Assembly (NCBI GenBank): GCA_949361645.1
Contig: OX442422.1
Coordinates: forward strand, 5,207,642 to 5,271,641
DNA: 64,000 bases
From: Spongilla lacustris
Taxonomy: Eukaryota > Porifera > Demospongiae > Spongillida > Spongillidae
Reading direction: 5' to 3'
Positions within the stretch are counted from its first letter, which is position 1, and the number at the start of each line of letters is the position of its first letter. The notes below the pieces were generated by a model. The model was given only the letters and a program-made list of their open reading frames with translations, was not told the DNA's origin and searched no databases. Below, piece by piece: positions 24,859 to 36,478 of the stretch. The translations under genes and the position numbers were made by a program.

Positions 24859-25184
24859 ATGCCTTTACGGCTACGAAAGAGGAATAGTAAGCGACGAGGG
24901 GAATACCTCCTAAATCGAGACTATGAGTTAGAGTCCTCCCGAGTTCGGTACGATGCTGATGCTGAACAAAGGCGGGCGTCTGCTCGTGATATGTACAGAG
25001 CAAATCTGGAGTCGAACCGAGCTTCTAAGAGGTGGCAACAGGAAAAGAATTCTGTTGCGGTGCGACCGTGCGAGCTTCTAAGAAGCGACGTTATGAACTG
25101 AACTCAGACGAGAAACGAACTTCTAAGAGGGAAAGCTTTGCGCGCGAGTTTCAAACTAATGGAACAGCTGCAAATGTAACATAA
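24859..25184 (+). pseudogene. Lysine/arginine/serine-rich repeat protein, frameshifted
   Basis: The frame begins MPLRLRKRNSKRRGEY and shows an imperfect repeat of the type (K/R)R-x-x-S-(A/K)R-x-x-Y-x-x-N: RRASARDMYRANLESN, RASKRWQQEKN. It stops at 25101. In another frame the same pattern continues (ASKKRRYELNSDEKRTSKR) to a stop at 25184. The change falls at a short duplication of GTGCGA near 25060-25070, so a small indel probably broke the frame. Such repeats occur at the N-terminus of multi-copy helicase- or OTU-type mobile-element proteins of cnidarians and sponges. I recognise the style but not a domain. No downstream continuation is seen. Confidence 0.45.
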
Positions 25185-25324
25185 CTGTAAACTTTGTGTT
25201 GCTAGGCAATAAACGTGGGCTGGATTTTTATCGTACAATCGTATTCAGTTACTTCTACATTGTACTACATGTATGTATACCGATATACTAGTAGTCATGC
25301 ACTTATTTAAAAAAAATGAATGAA

Positions 25325-25603
25325 ACAAGATATAAAAAACATTCTCTCTGAGAAAGTTAGTGGTATATAGGATTTGAAGGCAATGGTGGTGTAAAAAGAA
25401 AGGGAACAAGGGATTCAGTGGAGATACAATGATTATTCCTATATTTAGCACTGTATAGAACGTCATTACAATGATGTTGCTAAATATAGGAATAATCATT
25501 GTATCTCCACTGAATCCCTTGTTCCCTTTCTTTTTACACCACCATTGCCTTCAAATCCTATATACCACTAACTTTCTCAGAGAGAATGTTTTTTATATCT
25601 TGT
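25325..25603. repeat. Perfect inverted repeat: two 126-bp arms, 27-bp loop
   Basis: The arms 25325-25450 and 25478-25603 are exact reverse complements by base-by-base reading; the loop is 25451-25477. The sequence TATAGAACGTCAT occurs in the loop (about 25454) and again just outside the right arm (about 25607). The open frame on the minus strand through this region is a by-product. A transcript would form a 126-bp duplex. It has no recognised transposon termini. Confidence 0.95.
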
Positions 25604-26646
25604 AGATATAGAACGTCATATCTATCTATGTAAAAAAATTATAATGATCATGTATCATGCAGGTGCAATGTATTATTCTGTTGCTTTTATGTACCTTTCT
25701 TGAATCTGTAATCGGCCAGGCCGCCTTAAAAATAAGACTACTAACTTAATAGTACAAGATAATACCATATCTTATACTTATTGGTATATCAAAAAGCTCG
25801 AATACAAAGTGTGGTTGTAATAAAGACATAAACTATATCCTAGCGGTAATTAAAAACATTCTCTGTAACGCAATGAAGTAGATGTAAATATCTGCATATG
25901 TGAACACATGTACATGTACCTTACATGTATATTTATGACATTATGTCTTGTTACTGTTGTCGTACGCGACACTGATTTCCAGCCCGTCAATATATAACTG
26001 TTCTGCCATATTTCAGATAAGGCGTAAAGAGATAATCCAAAGAGTGGCATATACATGTATTTTGTTTAAGCTTCCTTGTGACAAAATCAGTCTTGTTCCT
26101 TGAACACCAACTACACAACGTCAGTAGAATGCTATGTTAAATTCTAATAAACTAACAACTGTGAACAATACAAGAAAATGAATGGACATGCACGTTCCTG
26201 GCGATAATTATTTTTCGACTGAAGGTGGTAATACTTCTGAGGTTGACCTGAGGTCCATTTATAAACAGTAGAAAAGATGTCTTTTATCCATTATTGAACT
26301 CACATGGGATGTGTCTGAGATATTCCAGTAGTCCATGAAGGTATCAGTCCCATTGACTACCAACTTTAACACTTATCTTGACCTTTCTATTCAACTGCTC
26401 TAGGGCTGATTGCTCTTTTTGGTGATTGCAGTAAAACAAGCCAACGGCCACTGACTAGTTCAATATTGTCGAACATTTTATTACATGCAGAACCTTGAAC
26501 ACTTTCTTTGCCATCTGCATACAGTCGATCTGTTTATTAATGGCTAACTTTAATAAAGCATTTACATCTACCAAGGACTAGATTCGTTAGTTAATAACAT
26601 AATTACCTATGACTGAGGGGACAGTGCATTTTGCCCACTCTAGTAG
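25604..26646. other. Intergenic before the ankyrin exon; nothing clear
   Basis: AT-rich sequence. Other ankyrin-encoding exons of the same gene could lie here, but I found none with the TPLHLAA or STPGI landmarks. Confidence 0.4.
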
Positions 26647-26729
26647 GTGGTACTCCATTACATCTTGCTGCAAGGGGAAGTCATACTACTTGTGTGAAAC
26701 GTCTAGCTCCTATTCACTCCTGGTATTGA

Positions 26730-28188
26730 TAGTGTTGGGATAGTTAACTACTTTTTAAACTTAACTTGGGTCAGTTAAGTCAATTATTGAAGTTATTAAA
26801 TTAACTTACACTTATATGGCCAAGTGGTAATTAACTATAACTTAACTCAGTACATATTGTCAAGCACGATAATTACCTGAACTTAACAGGTTTTATTTAT
26901 TTAACTAGATAATGAATTTGTTAAGGATTTCTCGGTCCAAGATACAATGGCATTCTTACTTTGCCTCAATTGGGTATATTTGATAATGATGCAAGTCTCT
27001 GCTGACTCCCATTTCCAAATGGGCTTGCACATATCTTTCCTTGTTCCTTTGTCAATTCATACATATGTGCAATACATGTAAATAATAAATACAGTGTATT
27101 GAAAACTGGACAACTTGAAATGCAAAACTTCTGCTAAAAAAACATCTAGTGCCTAAACTATTATAAAAAGTATCTAAAGTGTCCATATGCATCCACACAT
27201 TTTTCAAACTAATTCACTTCTAGTCCCATACCTGCTTTTGGCCACCACACCCTTTTGAATCTAAACATATTTTTTGGCCCACGGTAAATTTTGCCATAAA
27301 ACTGTATTTTTGTTTGGAAACAAGAATCTCGAGTTTGTTTTTCAAGTGTCGTAATTCCATCATTAAAAGTGCGCTCGCAAGAGGTAGAGAAACGGGTGCT
27401 GCTACACCATTGAAAGGATGTGTTTGGGTTGGAATTTTTTGCATTTTTGCTAGTGCACTTTCGATGATGGAGCTATGACACTTGAAAAATAATCTAGAAT
27501 CCTTGTTTCCTAACACAAATAGAGTTATAGAGCAAAATTAGACTCCATTTACCTTGGGCCAAAAAAATATGTTTAGATTCAAAAAAGTGTGGTGGCCAAA
27601 AGCAGATATGTAACTAGAATTGAAATAGTACGAACAATGTGTGGATGGTCCATGCACTGTAGGTATTTATTATAATACTTTAGGCACTAGGTGTTCTTTT
27701 AGCAGAAGGTTTGAATTTTAAGTTGTCCAGTTTTTAATTGTATATACTATACATGTGTGAGAGTCTCGGAAGATCTGTACCCACATTGGATCGGAATGTT
27801 ATACATTAATTTAGCAAATGTACTTGCCTTAACTAGCTAAATGTAGATCTGTAATTTTTGTGAATGAATCTCACATTGACGAGGTCCATTGGATCTTGGG
27901 ATAGGGATCTTGGTGTGCATGTATGTATTTTTGATTAAAAATGAAAGTATGTAATTTTGAATGTATAATTTTCTTAAACCCTTGTTTCTTTACTTCTCAT
28001 AAATACAAATCCCACAATACCAATTTTAATTTCATTTAATTTTGTGTACCTGGTATCTTGTCGGAATCATATCAGCCAATTTGGAAGATGCAATGAATTT
28101 ATTTAACTTAACTGCACAACAAGCAGAGCATCTTTAGTTAACTGGAACTTAACTATTGTCAAAAAAAACTTTAACTATCCCATCACTA
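26730..28188. mobile_element. Non-autonomous hAT-like element with 8-bp TSD
   Basis: The termini are TAGTGTTGGGATAGTTAA on the left and, as reverse complement, TAGTGATGGGATAGTTAA on the right. The flanks are GGTATTGA at 26722-26729 and again at 28189-28196, an 8-bp target-site duplication typical of hAT. Subterminal TTAACT/AGTTAA words are frequent, also typical. The length is 1,459 bp. No transposase is seen; the interior includes a foldback repeat at about 27095-27741. The termini resemble the CAGTGTTGGGA-type ends of many hAT MITEs. Confidence 0.88.
27095..27741. repeat. Foldback element nested in the hAT-like element
   Basis: Nearly the whole 647 bp folds on itself. AAAACTGGACAACT at 27102-27115 pairs with 27721-27734. 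Inside that, GTGCCTAAA, CCACACATT.., GGCCACCACAC, AAACATATTTTTTGGCCCA and TTTTCAAGTGTC all have complementary partners in the other half. The arms are about 300 bp and diverged, the loop about 60 bp near 27390-27440. The minus-strand frame 27220-27516 is a shadow. Confidence 0.8.
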
Positions 28189-28206
28189 GGTATTGATGGG
28201 AATAAG

Positions 28207-28598
28207 GTGAGTATGGCAGTCTATCTGATTATGTCGTCAAAAGGTCATTTAATATTGCTACAGTGGGCAAAAGGCATACAGTAATTAAAGCAGCAATATT
28301 GGTGGCAGGCATTGGTGATAATTAACTTACTTAAACCTATACTGTGCCAATTAGGGAAAAACCTATTCCTAAACGTGTGGATATGTTAGGGCCTTTGCTA
28401 TCATAAGGGCAACCAGCTTGTGTCAAAGGGGTTCATGAGTGAAGTAGAGAAGTGGACTTGGGGTGGATAATGGAGCACCTCTCTGCTCTATTTTATTGAT
28501 TGATCATGCATGCATTTAATATTTTTTGTATAATTTTATTTTATTGCGTGTAAATTCTGTGCTCAGTAATTCATTTAAAAAAATAAAGAACAACTTGA
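28207..28598. other. Intron-like sequence between ankyrin exons
   Basis: Located between the donor at 28207 and the next ankyrin remnant. AT-rich, with no recognisable exon or repeat. Confidence 0.4.
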
Positions 28599-28603
28599 AT
28601 GGT

Positions 28604-28682
28604 GGACTGGACTATTGTACCATACTGCTTGTGTGGAAATCTCCTTTCCACTCCTGGTATTTATGTGAACATTAAGGATGGG
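28604..28682 (+). pseudogene. Second ankyrin-repeat exon remnant
   Basis: The sequence encodes HTACVE in one frame and LLSTPGIYVNIKDG in the next, ending at GTGAGTGG. It parallels the exon at 26647-28206 (same CATACTGCTTGTGTG / CATACTACTTGTGTG and CACTCCTGGTATT wording), so the two arose by duplication. The internal one-nucleotide slip means it cannot encode a complete repeat. Confidence 0.5.
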
Positions 28683-29141
28683 GTGAGTGGGTCTACTCTG
28701 TTAACAGATGTTGCTGTTGTACATTGTGGGCTTATATTTAAGGGGCTGTACATGCCTGCAGTTTTACAACACATAGAAATACATATACACATGTGCAACG
28801 ACATACAGGTTAGCACACACATGGCCCACTTGACATATGTGAGCACAAGGTATGGGCATGGACCCTCCCACTTTAGGACCATGGCTACGTCCCTTGATAG
28901 CCTACTATTCCATAACAGGTAACAAAATGGCTTGGTAATTTCAGAAACCCTGCATCATTGGTCATCCCAGGAAATGCAGCTGCTTCTCCTACGTTCTATG
29001 TGCTAGCTTTTCAAGCACACTATGTTGCTATATGATAATGTTTCACATTTTATTTCTTAGGAATGAATGTGGCTAGCAAGCTGATGAAATGGTGAGTATT
29101 TACAAACACAGTTCAAACAACAATAATATTCTTCAACTAAG

Positions 29142-32100
29142 GATTCAGCTAGATGACCTCTGGAAGTGGCTAGGGATACAAATGGAGGCCTATGTAACAC
29201 ATCTAGATATTGTCAGCTCTACATGCTCTATGTGCCTGCACACAATTGCAGCTCATGCTAAAAAGTACAAGTTGAAATATGTGTATAACACTGTATCTAT
29301 TGTACGACAGCACAGAAGCAAGAATGCCTAACACCAATTCAGTGACAATACATCAATTTAATTTGATCACCTTCAGGGAAACTCCAATCATCCTTGTGAT
29401 CCTTCACATGTAGCTGTATGATTTAATGATATGTAACATGAGTGTATATGTATTCTTTTTGTTCAATTCATATATTCTATATTAAGCACGTACAAGATAG
29501 CCAACATTTTACAACATGCTATTGAAAATGACAGTTGCAAAGGAATGACAGTGTTGCTTGATGAGCTCTTGTCAACTTATGAAGTATGGAACATTTATAT
29601 TTTAATACCCGTAAAACCAGGTTATAAGTATTTATCAAATAAGGCCTCTTACACATGCCAGGTTGGCTTTACTTTACAACTGCTTTTTATTTACTGTGTT
29701 GTTCTCATTACCTACATAGACCATATGTGACAATATAATGTGGGCAGTGCTTTCATTAGGTGTTTCCAGTGACATAAAGCATTTGATAAATGGGTGGATT
29801 GATGGGTACTTACAAAAAAAAATTGCAAGTGTGTTAATAATATATAAATATAGCCATTGAAAGTTCTGTTTAGGTTTTGTCAAGTCTGTGATATGCGTAT
29901 CTCAACAGACGATGCATAAGTGACATTTCCCAGTGTTTTAGTCCTTCACTTAGAGAGATCAAGGGTGGCTAATTTGCAGAAAGCACAGAGTAATGTTATA
30001 TTACCAAGGTACACAAAAATGTAGTACGCATTTTTAAAGTACTATAATTATGCAGGCGCTTTGAAATGTCTCATGCAAAAGCCACAGGATGTTCTACGTA
30101 TGAACTATGTGCTGTAGTAGTATGAATATACATAATGATTGTATTCTTGTACATCATAACCCTTCAGCTTCATTATGGAAAATATGCAAACAAGGGGCAC
30201 TGTAAGGATGATAAAGTTATTACATGCTCAAGTACAATGCTCTCTTACAGATTCCTGTATTGTCAGAAGCAGAGATGAGTGGATTAGTTACAGTAACTCT
30301 AATGTCAGGAAGATATCATCACCTAACTATAACTCATCCAGATAGCACTGTAAGTGCTGAGTGATGCGTAACATATAATAATTGTTATGTAATTTATAAT
30401 GGGACCCGACAACCTGACTGTGTGTAGTATACAATATTTATTCAATTATTAAGCTTACATTGTATAACATAAAAAATTTTATTTACTGAAAAAAGGAATA
30501 ACTGCAAGTGTAATGTATGCATCATGTATGGCAACACTACTACACTTTTATATAAGCAAAGTGTACATAAAAGTTGTAACCCAGGAGAGTGATTGCTTAA
30601 TCCTTGGCCTTCACCGAGAGTCTGATATGATAATTTAGGTCTTTTATTTGCTTTTCAAGATGTGTTGTACTGATATGGTATCAAAGATTATTGACAGTTT
30701 AAACAGTACATGTGTTACAGATCATAGATTATTATCATATTTTTATGCAGCCCATTCTTCACAAAAATAGTTCTGTTTCTGTTAAAGCTAATGCAAAATT
30801 GGTAAGTAATGTTCAGGTGATAATGAGGACCGGTATGTTTACACATATGCCTTGCAGGTTAACTGTTTTTTATCTCAACAACTTGAACTTGAGGTTCTGC
30901 TAAAACCTGTTAAAAAACATGGTTTGTTTTGCATATGTACCTCTATACCATTTTGTAAAGGTTATGCACAGAGTACTAATTCCACATGCAATGTTCCAGT
31001 TGCAGAGGCAAGATCTGCTTTGCATCTGGGATGTGGATTTCTGCATACTTGGAATTCATTATGCAAACTGTGCATAAGATGTGGATTGCATAAGTCCATA
31101 GCAAAAGTCATACCTATATTCGACTCCCACAGGAAGGGAAAAATATCATGTGTTTTTTGATCCTTCATTATTGCCCTCATTTAAATGTAAGGGATATCAA
31201 GGTGTGAAAAGGTATTCCTAGGTTTGTATCACATCTAACTGAGTACCATTATTGACTTACTCATTATTTCTTATGTAAAGAGGAAACGTTTATTGGAGCG
31301 GGATATCCTTATGTTTTAAACCATTGCATTAAAGCTTAAAAAATACTCTGTTTGGTTTGTTATTTCTACTTGCATCGTAGGTAGTGTACCCACAAACATG
31401 CACCATGTAGGAATTGATTCCCGCCACAAGAGTGATGTGGATGGAGTGAACTGGATATGGTAAACCGGTTTTAAACGTACTTGAAATATGTTGTCATTTA
31501 GATATTTTAATCAGGTTATACATCAACAATGATGTACAATTCTGCAAAAATAGTATTATAGCAAGCTCTGACTGGATTTACAATGCTTCAATGGTATGTA
31601 ACTTCTAGCTTTGTAGTCTAAGTACATATTTAATCGATTATAAGTCAGTATGTAATTTTTAAAAAATACAACTACTAGTGTATGCTTAGTCTACATATAT
31701 GTTAGAGTGTTATACATTTTCATGCAGAACACCAATTGGCCCAAACAGGAAAATTCAAGGGACTGTGGTGTGTTTACATGTCTTGTAAGTGAAATTTTTA
31801 AAGGGAGCCTATATGAAATGCTTGCTTGCAATTGCATGCATATCTCACAACAGGCAGCTAGACTTGTAACAGAAAACACGGCACTGCATTATACCCAGGT
31901 ATCCTACTATGGTGAATAACAGTTTATTATGCATTGGCATACAGAAAATGGTGCTTAGCTTTTGGCTTCAGATGGTGCATGAGCTTTCAGAAGATGTCTT
32001 GTACCCACTAAGGACATCAACAGGTCAGTATATTGATCACATCGTAGCAGTAAGGCCCATAGTTAAATTGGTTTAGAAGAGGAATCTAGCAACTTTACTG

Positions 32101-32443
32101 AACGAGAGGTATGACTTCATTATCACCAGTAGTGCATGCCCATCATAATATATATTTTTTCCTTTCTAAAAAACTGCTTATGTAGGGTGCCACAGCTTCA
32201 TTATCATCAAACATCACAAGTATTTATAATGAAGCGATTACTACATCATGGCCAGAAGATGGTAAGAGACATGCAACATGAAGTACACGTTATTTGTTAA
32301 TTCGTATTGCATATTTACATGCAGCAGTCTGCCCTTCTGTTTGGAGTGAAGACCAAAATAGTGACAATGTTGTTGATAACATTGAAACTGACCTTAATGA
32401 TAGTACAAGTGATGACATTGATAGTGATGGTGAAAATGGCTGA
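29142..32443 (+). CDS. Multi-exon gene with a Ulp1/SENP-like (C48) cysteine protease domain; 5' end and one exon unresolved
   Basis: C48 proteases cleave SUMO-type conjugates. My exons are 29142-29264, 29487-29583, 30251-30349, 30751-30801, one from 30858 (end unresolved), 31133-31186, 31381-31459, 31515-31593, 31728-31898, 31972-32023, 32196-32261 and 32325-32443. From 31133 onward every GT-AG junction keeps phase to the stop. VNCFLSQQLE at 30858 resembles the Ulp1 start motif (D-x-x-VN-x-FL). HVFFDPS supplies a candidate catalytic aspartate; WPKQENSRDCGVFTC (31737 onward) supplies the oxyanion glutamine and catalytic cysteine. The exon that should hold the catalytic histidine (about 30920-31100) could not be spliced cleanly; VLIPH is visible but no HW, so the enzyme may be broken. 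The C-terminus is acidic (TSDDIDSDGENG). The early exons (LDDLWKWLGIQ, TYKIANILQHAI) have a death-domain-like look, which is speculative. A tiny exon at 29077-29091 and one at 28809-28918 may precede. Confidence 0.6.
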
Positions 32444-33195
32444 AACACAACCTACGATGTGGATAACTTCCTAATTCCATCATACTGTAACAAACCAGAT
32501 ATTTGCTCTTAAATGGGGCTTATACCATTATATGAATCACTTTCCCAGAATGAAATGACCACCTTACACATAAGATCAATGACAACTTTATGTATATGTG
32601 TGATTTAATGAATCTTCAATACAGTGAACTGCAATGTCCATTTAGTAGAACCTTCATAAGGAACATTATGAAGGACCTAGAGGTTAAGTTCTTGTACATG
32701 TATGTATTCAAATGACTTCAACCTATATATAAATATATAATAGGGAAGGATCAGAAACATAATGATGGGAATAGCACATCTGAATTTTGTAGTAAAGCAC
32801 ATTTAACAAAAGTGGAAACTGCAGAAATGCCTCAACGTGGTATGTACAGCACCTATTTGTTAATGTGTGTAATATTAATCCTAAAAAACACATGCAGGTG
32901 TCAGAAATCAATCTGTACATAACAGAGGTGGAAAGCGATGTCAGAGGAGCTGCATCACTTACATTAGCACAAACTAATTGATTCATAGTTTGGCCTGATG
33001 TGAGCCAAGTTTGTGTGTGTAGTGCTAATGCTGTATTATTCCCCCCCCCCCCCCCCCCCCCCACACGTAAATCCTGATTGTCACAGCACTTATTGCTATA
33101 AAGTTTAATATAACACGAACAGAAGCTATTTCACATGTATATGTACTTACCCATACCCTGCCACAATAACTGTACTAGCTATGTTGAGTCAATGT
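32444..33195. other. Intergenic with a C22 run
   Basis: Contains C22 at 33041-33062. The minus-strand frame 32723-33064 crosses that run and is an artefact. No gene seen. Confidence 0.5.
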
Positions 33196-33733
33196 GCTCC
33201 ACTGCAGTGTGCACCTGCATAGTAACAAGCCACCAGAATCTTCAGATTATAAGATTTGTAGCAATATGCGCATGAGCAGACCCGATGTCTTGGTCAAATT
33301 TTTTCACTCACGCGTACGAAGTGTCATTAATTGTTTATTTACTTATTTTGGAAATGCGAAGCTAACTGAACTATGTACTAGCATACTTAATCAACATTCC
33401 CAGTTACATGTATACTTGGCCTAGCTGTCAACTAGTCCTCACATTTATCACCGCACGTACATCTAGCACGCGTTTTCTTCTCTTCCACGGTACTAGCCCG
33501 ATTAAGTGATGAAGATCGTTCCGCCATTTTTAATTTCAATCCCGACCGAATCATCGACGGCATTACGCACAGAATTTGTTTGGCTTGAATTAGACCATAG
33601 GAGGAGTACCGATAATCCGATTCAACGCCAGTTCGTCATTTTTTTAGTACATAATACAAGTCTGCACCATCAGTTTAACACAGTTGCCGATTGAGATACT
33701 TTTTATACGAGTTTTCCTTTGTTCAACGATAAA

Positions 33734-33790
33734 ATGGCCGTCATACCCGTCAATGTAGGTGATAATATGTCGGTGAATTTTTCTCAGTTT
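33734..33790 (+). other. Repeated ATG cassette 1 of 4 (possible first exon and promoter)
   Basis: ATG at 33734 in ATAAAATGGCCGTCATACCC. It is preceded by about 230 bp that recur before ATGs at 36752, 40183 and 40775 (shared wording: CGCCATTTTT, CGACGGCATTACGCAC, CAACGCCAGTTCGT, TTGTTCAACGATAAAATGG). The N-terminus MAVIPV is kept as MAVIxx or MAIIP in all four, and GTAAG, GTAGG or GTAAC follows at a similar distance. This looks like a duplicated promoter plus first exon without the rest of its gene. Confidence 0.4.
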
Positions 33791-33855
33791 TGTGTACATG
33801 TAGTTTGTGTGATATTCCACCCGCCGTATCTCCTTTCATGGTTGATGCTAGGAAA

Positions 33856-34668
33856 GATTGAAGACCTTACGAAACTATCAATGTTTCACGTTAGTATGAC
33901 GTCATACTAAGTGTCTGCACAACAGTTACTGCTGCAGATGGGCCGGGCCCTCCTAGTATTCTTCCAAATGTCAATCACAGTAAGACAGTAAGTTCACTGC
34001 ATTGGCGCTATTTGCACTCAAACTTGCTTTTCCTTGACAAACGTCCTCCGCGAAACATGACCTAATCATATACAGGGCTGTAAGTACGCTTTTACTAGTA
34101 CAGAAAGCTTCAAAAAAACCCTACGCCACCTATTGACCTTCGCTATTTTTGGAAAACCAACTTTGAAGCCAAGTTCATCAAGCATCAGGGTACAACAATT
34201 TGCCTGGTGCGGAAGGTATTTTAGGCATATTTTTGTGTTTGACGCTATATAAAGCGATAAGACTTATTTTCTTCAAACTAGCACTACGCCACGCTTCGCT
34301 CATTGAGCGTTCTCACGAGGTATGCATCGTCGCTTGAACCTGCTGCATGTTGTCACGGCAATTGTCCCCAAAATTTCCCTTCGCTTTGGCAACGCTTGAT
34401 CGACTACTTTTTGTGATCAAACGCATTCTAAAGCTTAATATATATTTTGTGTGAACTAACCAAAAGAGTTAGAAACCATCTCAAAACTTTTGGGAATAGT
34501 AATCTGTCTATTTTACCTTTTGATGTGTTCGTTTTTACCCGATTCCTCAGTATCACTCCAAGAAAGCCCACGTGAACTTAATTAGATTCATGCGAAACGA
34601 TGATGGAACACGCGACTCTATGGCATTAGATAGGGCGTTTCCAATCCCGTTTCGTAAGGTCTTCAATC
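33856..34668. mobile_element. 813-bp inverted-repeat element
   Basis: The segment is bounded by GATTGAAGACCTTACGAAAC at the left and its reverse complement at the right (about 34649-34668), and it is absent from duplication copy B, where the flanks GATGCT..GGAAA and CGCACACTAA are nearly adjacent. A related end is near 15173-15225. No transposase or clear target duplication is visible. Confidence 0.7.
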
Positions 34669-34785
34669 TATGGACTACCGCACACTAATGTTATCCGCCG
34701 ATCCTTTTGAACTCCAAAACTACAAGTCAAATGCAACAGGTACTAAATTATGTTGTAATATTTTCAGTTACGACATGTAGACCGG

Positions 34786-36478
34786 TGTCACAGGAAAATC
34801 TGTCGCCCGGAAATTGTGTCGCGGCGACAGTTTTTCCTCAGGAAATTATGCCGCTCACAATTAACGTAGTGACCGTATATGAATCCTAAGGAAATTCTGT
34901 CGTCAGGAAATACTGACGCTCGACATGGAATGCGACAGACATTACTGCTAGCTTTCTGCTGTAACCAAACCTATATCATCCTCTCTATAATAAGAACGAA
35001 AGGGACTGTTTTCGAAGAAGAGCAAAATGATTTTGTCGTGAAGTACTTCACGATAACGAAGGTGGAGTGAAACTACACGTACTTCGGAATATCTTGCGCT
35101 AACTGATGATATGTTGTTATAGGTTGTGACAGAAGGATTAACAATAAACGTTCTTGAAGGATATCATTGCGCTGAACTTAGTGGTGGTCACTCAGCTTGG
35201 ACAAGATAAGACGCTGTCCAAAATAGCGGAGTGGTTTTATTGGCGTGGAATGGTAGATGACGTGAAAGAATTCTGCAAACATGTGACAAGTGCCAAAGAG
35301 CAAACAGGTATATTTATGTACTGATGCTATTCTATGCATAAGTATACATGTGCGTAAAAAAAACATCAGCAGAGCTCCACCCAAGTCCTGCATGTAAGGG
35401 GTGAAGTATGGCACACCATGCGTATAGATGTTGATTTTATTGCAACAGCCCTGAGCCCCTGCCATCAGAGTTGCTGCATGAGTTTCTGTTACACTGTTTG
35501 ATGTTGCAAGGTTTTAAGATAACAGATCAAGGTCAAGAATTTGTTGTCAATGTACCTTAATTATTATTAACAGCAGCAGCATTACGTATTCGAGTTTGTT
35601 AAAATGAAATTGTCTTTCTAAGGTGAATTGTGGCAGAATCACTGGAGTACAGTGTAACCTGATAAGTGCATACATATCATCCTCAGAGTTGTGGTTTGGA
35701 TGAGTGGTTCAACCAAACACTTCAGCATCAGTTACAGCAAAGAAATTGAGACTGATTAATATATTGATGCTATATACCTTTTCCATATCGTTTTTCTAGA
35801 TTCAACCAAATATTTCCCCTCCCCCTTTTTGGTATATGGCAGACATGTTCATTTACCCCGGCATTGAATTCAATGTGAAATCAAGCTTGTATCCATGCAG
35901 AATCTTATGAAATGAACAGCAATCTTGAAATAAAATTCAGGTATTTATAAATGCTAGTATTTGTACATATTCACATGCTGGCAATGATAAGGGCATGCTG
36001 CAGCAACAAAGAGAATTGCAGTTCATGATGGAAACTGTGTATCTCACTTATTGTAACAGGATCTGAGTCAAGAGTTTCATCAAGAACTGTATCTACTTAT
36101 AAGTACATGCACATAAATCTATGAATCCTGCATGTGTTTTCCTCCTTTGATGAGAGTATGGAACAGTATACATGTAGCGATCTAACATACAGAGTCTGTA
36201 GGGTGCAGTGTTTGGGCCAAACAATTGCAGCAGCTCTCCGGCTTCGCTGAATCCAACCATTTATGAATTCTGATGCTCAATGTTTCGTTCTTATTACAAA
36301 GAGGAGGATATAGGTTTGGTTACAGCAGAAAGCTAGCAGTATCGTGTACGTCGTATTCGGACCGATTCATGTCGAGCGACAGTATTTCCTGACGACAGAA
36401 TTTTTTTAGGATGCATAATTTCCTGAGGAAAAACTGTCGCCGCGACACAATTTCCGGGCGACAGATTTTCCTGTGACA
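34786..36478. mobile_element. DNA transposon with gypsy-type integrase (Ginger-like), CCGG target duplication
   Basis: Both ends start TGTCACAGGAAAATCTGTCG as inverted repeats. The first 65 bp are identical and similarity continues with gaps to about 35004 and from about 36286. CCGG flanks it on both sides (34782-34785; 36479-36482). The paralogous empty site at 40423-40426 reads ATGTAGACCGGCGTGCAATT, the two flanks joined with one CCGG. The interior encodes a decayed integrase (separate entry). TG...CA ends, a short TSD and a gypsy-like integrase are the features I recall for Ginger elements; exact subfamily is not determined. Confidence 0.85.
35150..35760 (+). pseudogene. Decayed Ty3/gypsy-like integrase (Ginger transposase relic)
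   Basis: The plus strand reads in successive frames: GGH followed by KTLSKIAEWFYWRGMVDDVK and EFCKHV (the zinc-binding HHCC region, with cysteines partly lost); VWHTMRIDVDFIAT (first catalytic aspartate); ITDQGQEFVV (second aspartate); and ITGVQ ... GLDEWFNQTLQ (catalytic glutamate region). The order and spacing match the retroviral-type integrase D-D-E core. At least two frameshifts and in-frame stops separate the blocks and one block is missing between the two aspartates, so it is inactive. No gag, protease or RT is present, which fits a cut-and-paste transposon rather than an LTR element. Confidence 0.75.

Larger units (their letters stand above)
26647..28206 (+). pseudogene. Ankyrin-repeat exon split by a hAT-like insertion
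   Basis: After an acceptor (TCTAGTAG) the plus strand encodes GGTPLHLAARGSHTTCVKRL, the classic first and second helices of an ankyrin repeat. The frame slips by one nucleotide before the expected STPGID. The 26730-28188 element interrupts the exon. The exon resumes at 28189 and ends at a GTGAGT donor (28207), giving PGIDGNK. A related exon lies at about 28604-28682 (STPGIYVNIKDG before GTGAGT), also out of frame internally. These look like leftovers of a multi-exon ankyrin gene with one repeat per phase-0 exon. Not functional as it stands. Confidence 0.65.

Noticed and set aside
25245..25499. 84-codon minus-strand frame
   Set aside because: Half of it is one arm of the perfect hairpin; no independent support.
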